The translations under genes were made by a program, and so were the position numbers. Positions 62,834 to 64,000 of a DNA stretch of 64,000 bases are shown here, one piece after another (position 1 is the stretch's first letter; every line of letters begins with the position of its first letter). The notes below the pieces were generated by a model. The model saw only the letters and a list, made by a program, of their open reading frames with translations, ran no database searches and was not told where the DNA came from. The stretch comes from Chryseobacterium glaciei (lineage in GTDB: Bacteria > Bacteroidota > Bacteroidia > Flavobacteriales > Weeksellaceae), in the NCBI RefSeq assembly GCF_001648155.1, contig NZ_CP015199.1, positions 1,684,501 through 1,748,500 of the forward strand, in the 5' to 3' direction.

Positions 62834-63742
62834 TTAATTATTTTTTATTTTTAAAAAAGAGGCATACATGGTTGCAATCTTTCTTTTTTCTGCTTTTTCT
62901 AAGTCTACGTCTTCGCTTACAAAATACCTTTCATCTACAATCTCCAGTCCAGCTTCATTAATTAAATCTCTGATTTCCTGAACATTGTTAAACAGATAAA
63001 TATGGTCTATTGATGGTGCATTGGTAGGAGTTGTAATAAAAATAGTTCCATCCGGCTTTATTAAGCTTTTTATTTTCGTTAATAATGCCAAAGGATCTTC
63101 TACATGCTCCAGAACCTCTCCCATTGTTATGAAGTCTTTCTTTTCATCCTCATCGGTATAATCAAATACATTTTTAAGATGATAAATAACTTTATCACTT
63201 TTGATTAAGCTTTTTGTAAGCTCAAGTGAGGTTTCGCTAATATCAAGAGCCTCAAAAGTACAATCGTCACCAATTTTTTCCATCGCTGCCTCAAAATATA
63301 AGCCATGTCCCGCTCCTATTTCAAGATAAGATTGTACAGGCAAATATTTTTGAATTTCATTTTTAAAATACTGATAGACATCATAATGATGCTTCCAAAG
63401 AAACTGAGAAAGCAATAATCCGTGCATATGAGAAACCATTACTTCAGGATTATTATACATTGCTTTGTTTACTGCATCAAATGAAGTATTTCTGTATTTT
63501 CCTGTTCTTATAAAATCCAGCATTTCTTCATTAAAATCCCCAATCATTTTAAGATAGTAGTTGATTGAGTCATCAAATGTAAGACTGTTGTTTTCAAGAA
63601 TATCTTTATATTTATCTATGAAAACATTATAGTCATTAATATAATGTTCTTCTTCCCTTAAATAAGAAAAATTCTTTTGCAACTTTTTACCATGAATGGC
63701 ATTCTTAGTTGCAATGCTTTCAATTAAGTGTTCAATTTCCAT
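62834..63742 (-). CDS. class I SAM-dependent methyltransferase
   Basis: 302 aa. A helical N-terminal extension of about 140 aa, then motif I '[16 protein letters not shown]', '[16 protein letters not shown]', '[14 protein letters not shown]' and '[14 protein letters not shown]'. It could O- or C-methylate an ACP-bound or sugar-bound substrate. It sits between the FkbH-like gene (3 nt) and the ACP gene (5 nt), so action on the ACP-bound acyl group is the simplest idea, by analogy with the FkbG/FkbH methoxymalonyl-ACP pathway. Confidence 0.88.
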   Translation of the reverse strand: MEIEHLIESIATKNAIHGKKLQKNFSYLREEEHYINDYNVFIDKYKDILENNSLTFDDSINYYLKMIGDFNEEMLDFIRTGKYRNTSFDAVNKAMYNNPEVMVSHMHGLLLSQFLWKHHYDVYQYFKNEIQKYLPVQSYLEIGAGHGLYFEAAMEKIGDDCTFEALDISETSLELTKSLIKSDKVIYHLKNVFDYTDEDEKKDFITMGEVLEHVEDPLALLTKIKSLIKPDGTIFITTPTNAPSIDHIYLFNNVQEIRDLINEAGLEIVDERYFVSEDVDLEKAEKRKIATMYASFLKIKNN

Positions 63743-63745
63743 ATT

Positions 63746-64000
63746 TTATTTGGTGTTTATAAAAACTTCTTTTGGCTCATAGCTATCAATATTCAATACC
63801 CATTCTCCATCATTTTCTTCAAACCCTAACCTTTGGTAATGATCTTTTACCATTTGGTTTTTAGCTGTTGGTAGATATTCTCCCACAATATATTTAAAAC
63901 CATTCTTTTTGGCAGTTTCTACTATGGTATTTAATGTGAAATCTTCCATTCCTCTCTTTAAAACTCTGCAGCTCATCAGCCAAGATTCAATGAAAAGAGT
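63746..64000 (-). CDS. FkbH-like HAD-IIIC protein, C-terminal fragment (window edge)
   Basis: 84 visible residues, 5' end outside the window; the frame stays open to the edge. The fragment 'WLMSCRVLKRGMED', then 'VGEYLPTAKNQMVKDHYQRL' and 'GFEEND', is the GNAT-like C-terminal part of FkbH proteins. These dephosphorylate 1,3-bisphosphoglycerate and load glyceryl onto an acyl carrier protein. The HAD catalytic domain itself cannot be seen here. It is followed by methyltransferase and ACP genes, as expected for that job. Confidence 0.85.
   Translation of the reverse strand, partial: TLFIESWLMSCRVLKRGMEDFTLNTIVETAKKNGFKYIVGEYLPTAKNQMVKDHYQRLGFEENDGEWVLNIDSYEPKEVFINTK

Overview
The window reads as chromosomal DNA of a low-GC member of the Bacteroidota, most likely a Chryseobacterium-like flavobacterium (Weeksellaceae). 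The evidence is two SusC/SusD pairs, promoters of the Bacteroidetes type (TTTG, about 19-22 nt, TAnnTTTG), bacillithiol synthesis (bshC), a GYDIA-type GHMP kinase, a CzcA-TolC fusion, and several intergenic repeats of the kind scattered through flavobacterial genomes. I see no rRNA, tRNA, CRISPR array, transposase or phage gene.

Region 1 (1-12.2 kb, all minus strand) is a metal-homeostasis block. It begins with czcA-tolC, czcB, a Fur-family regulator and a zinc/cadmium-type P-ATPase. After these come a SCO copper chaperone, a YHS lipoprotein, an exported superoxide dismutase, an MbnP-like lipoprotein and three small cysteine-containing exported proteins. Two 7-1-7 inverted repeats (TGCAATACTATTGCA and a near copy) lie at the same distance from a -7 promoter element, one ahead of zntA and one ahead of czcA. 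They suggest one regulon read by the local Fur-type protein.

Region 2 (12.2-33.9 kb) is mostly housekeeping and uptake: a polytopic GT-C-like membrane protein, a SusCD pair behind a clear SAM-I riboswitch, aroQ, pckA, GHMP kinase, fabD, a LysM/periplasmic-binding-fold protein, bshC, a putative porin, a second SusCD pair and an unknown secreted protein. Region 3 (34.0-38.9 kb) is the rimP-nusA-infB operon, with a strong promoter and an apparent attenuator in its leader.

Region 4 (39.0-64.0 kb) is a surface-polysaccharide locus. The plus-strand part runs ugd, rfbB, rfbA, an ABC O-antigen exporter (wzm/wzt with a C-terminal substrate domain), a sugar aminotransferase and acetyltransferase, ten glycosyltransferases, an SDR-like protein, an acyltransferase-3 protein and asnB. 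Together they suggest a polymer made on a lipid carrier and exported by an ABC transporter. It probably contains an N-acylated dTDP-4-amino-6-deoxy sugar and possibly an amidated uronic acid. Converging on it, and ending in overlapping stop codons, is a tight minus-strand operon: FkbH-like (cut by the window end), methyltransferase, acyl carrier protein, VOC protein, MBOAT and SGNH-like protein. I infer that this operon builds a short, possibly methylated acyl group on the carrier protein and transfers it to the polysaccharide. It is the best candidate here for a poorly described system.
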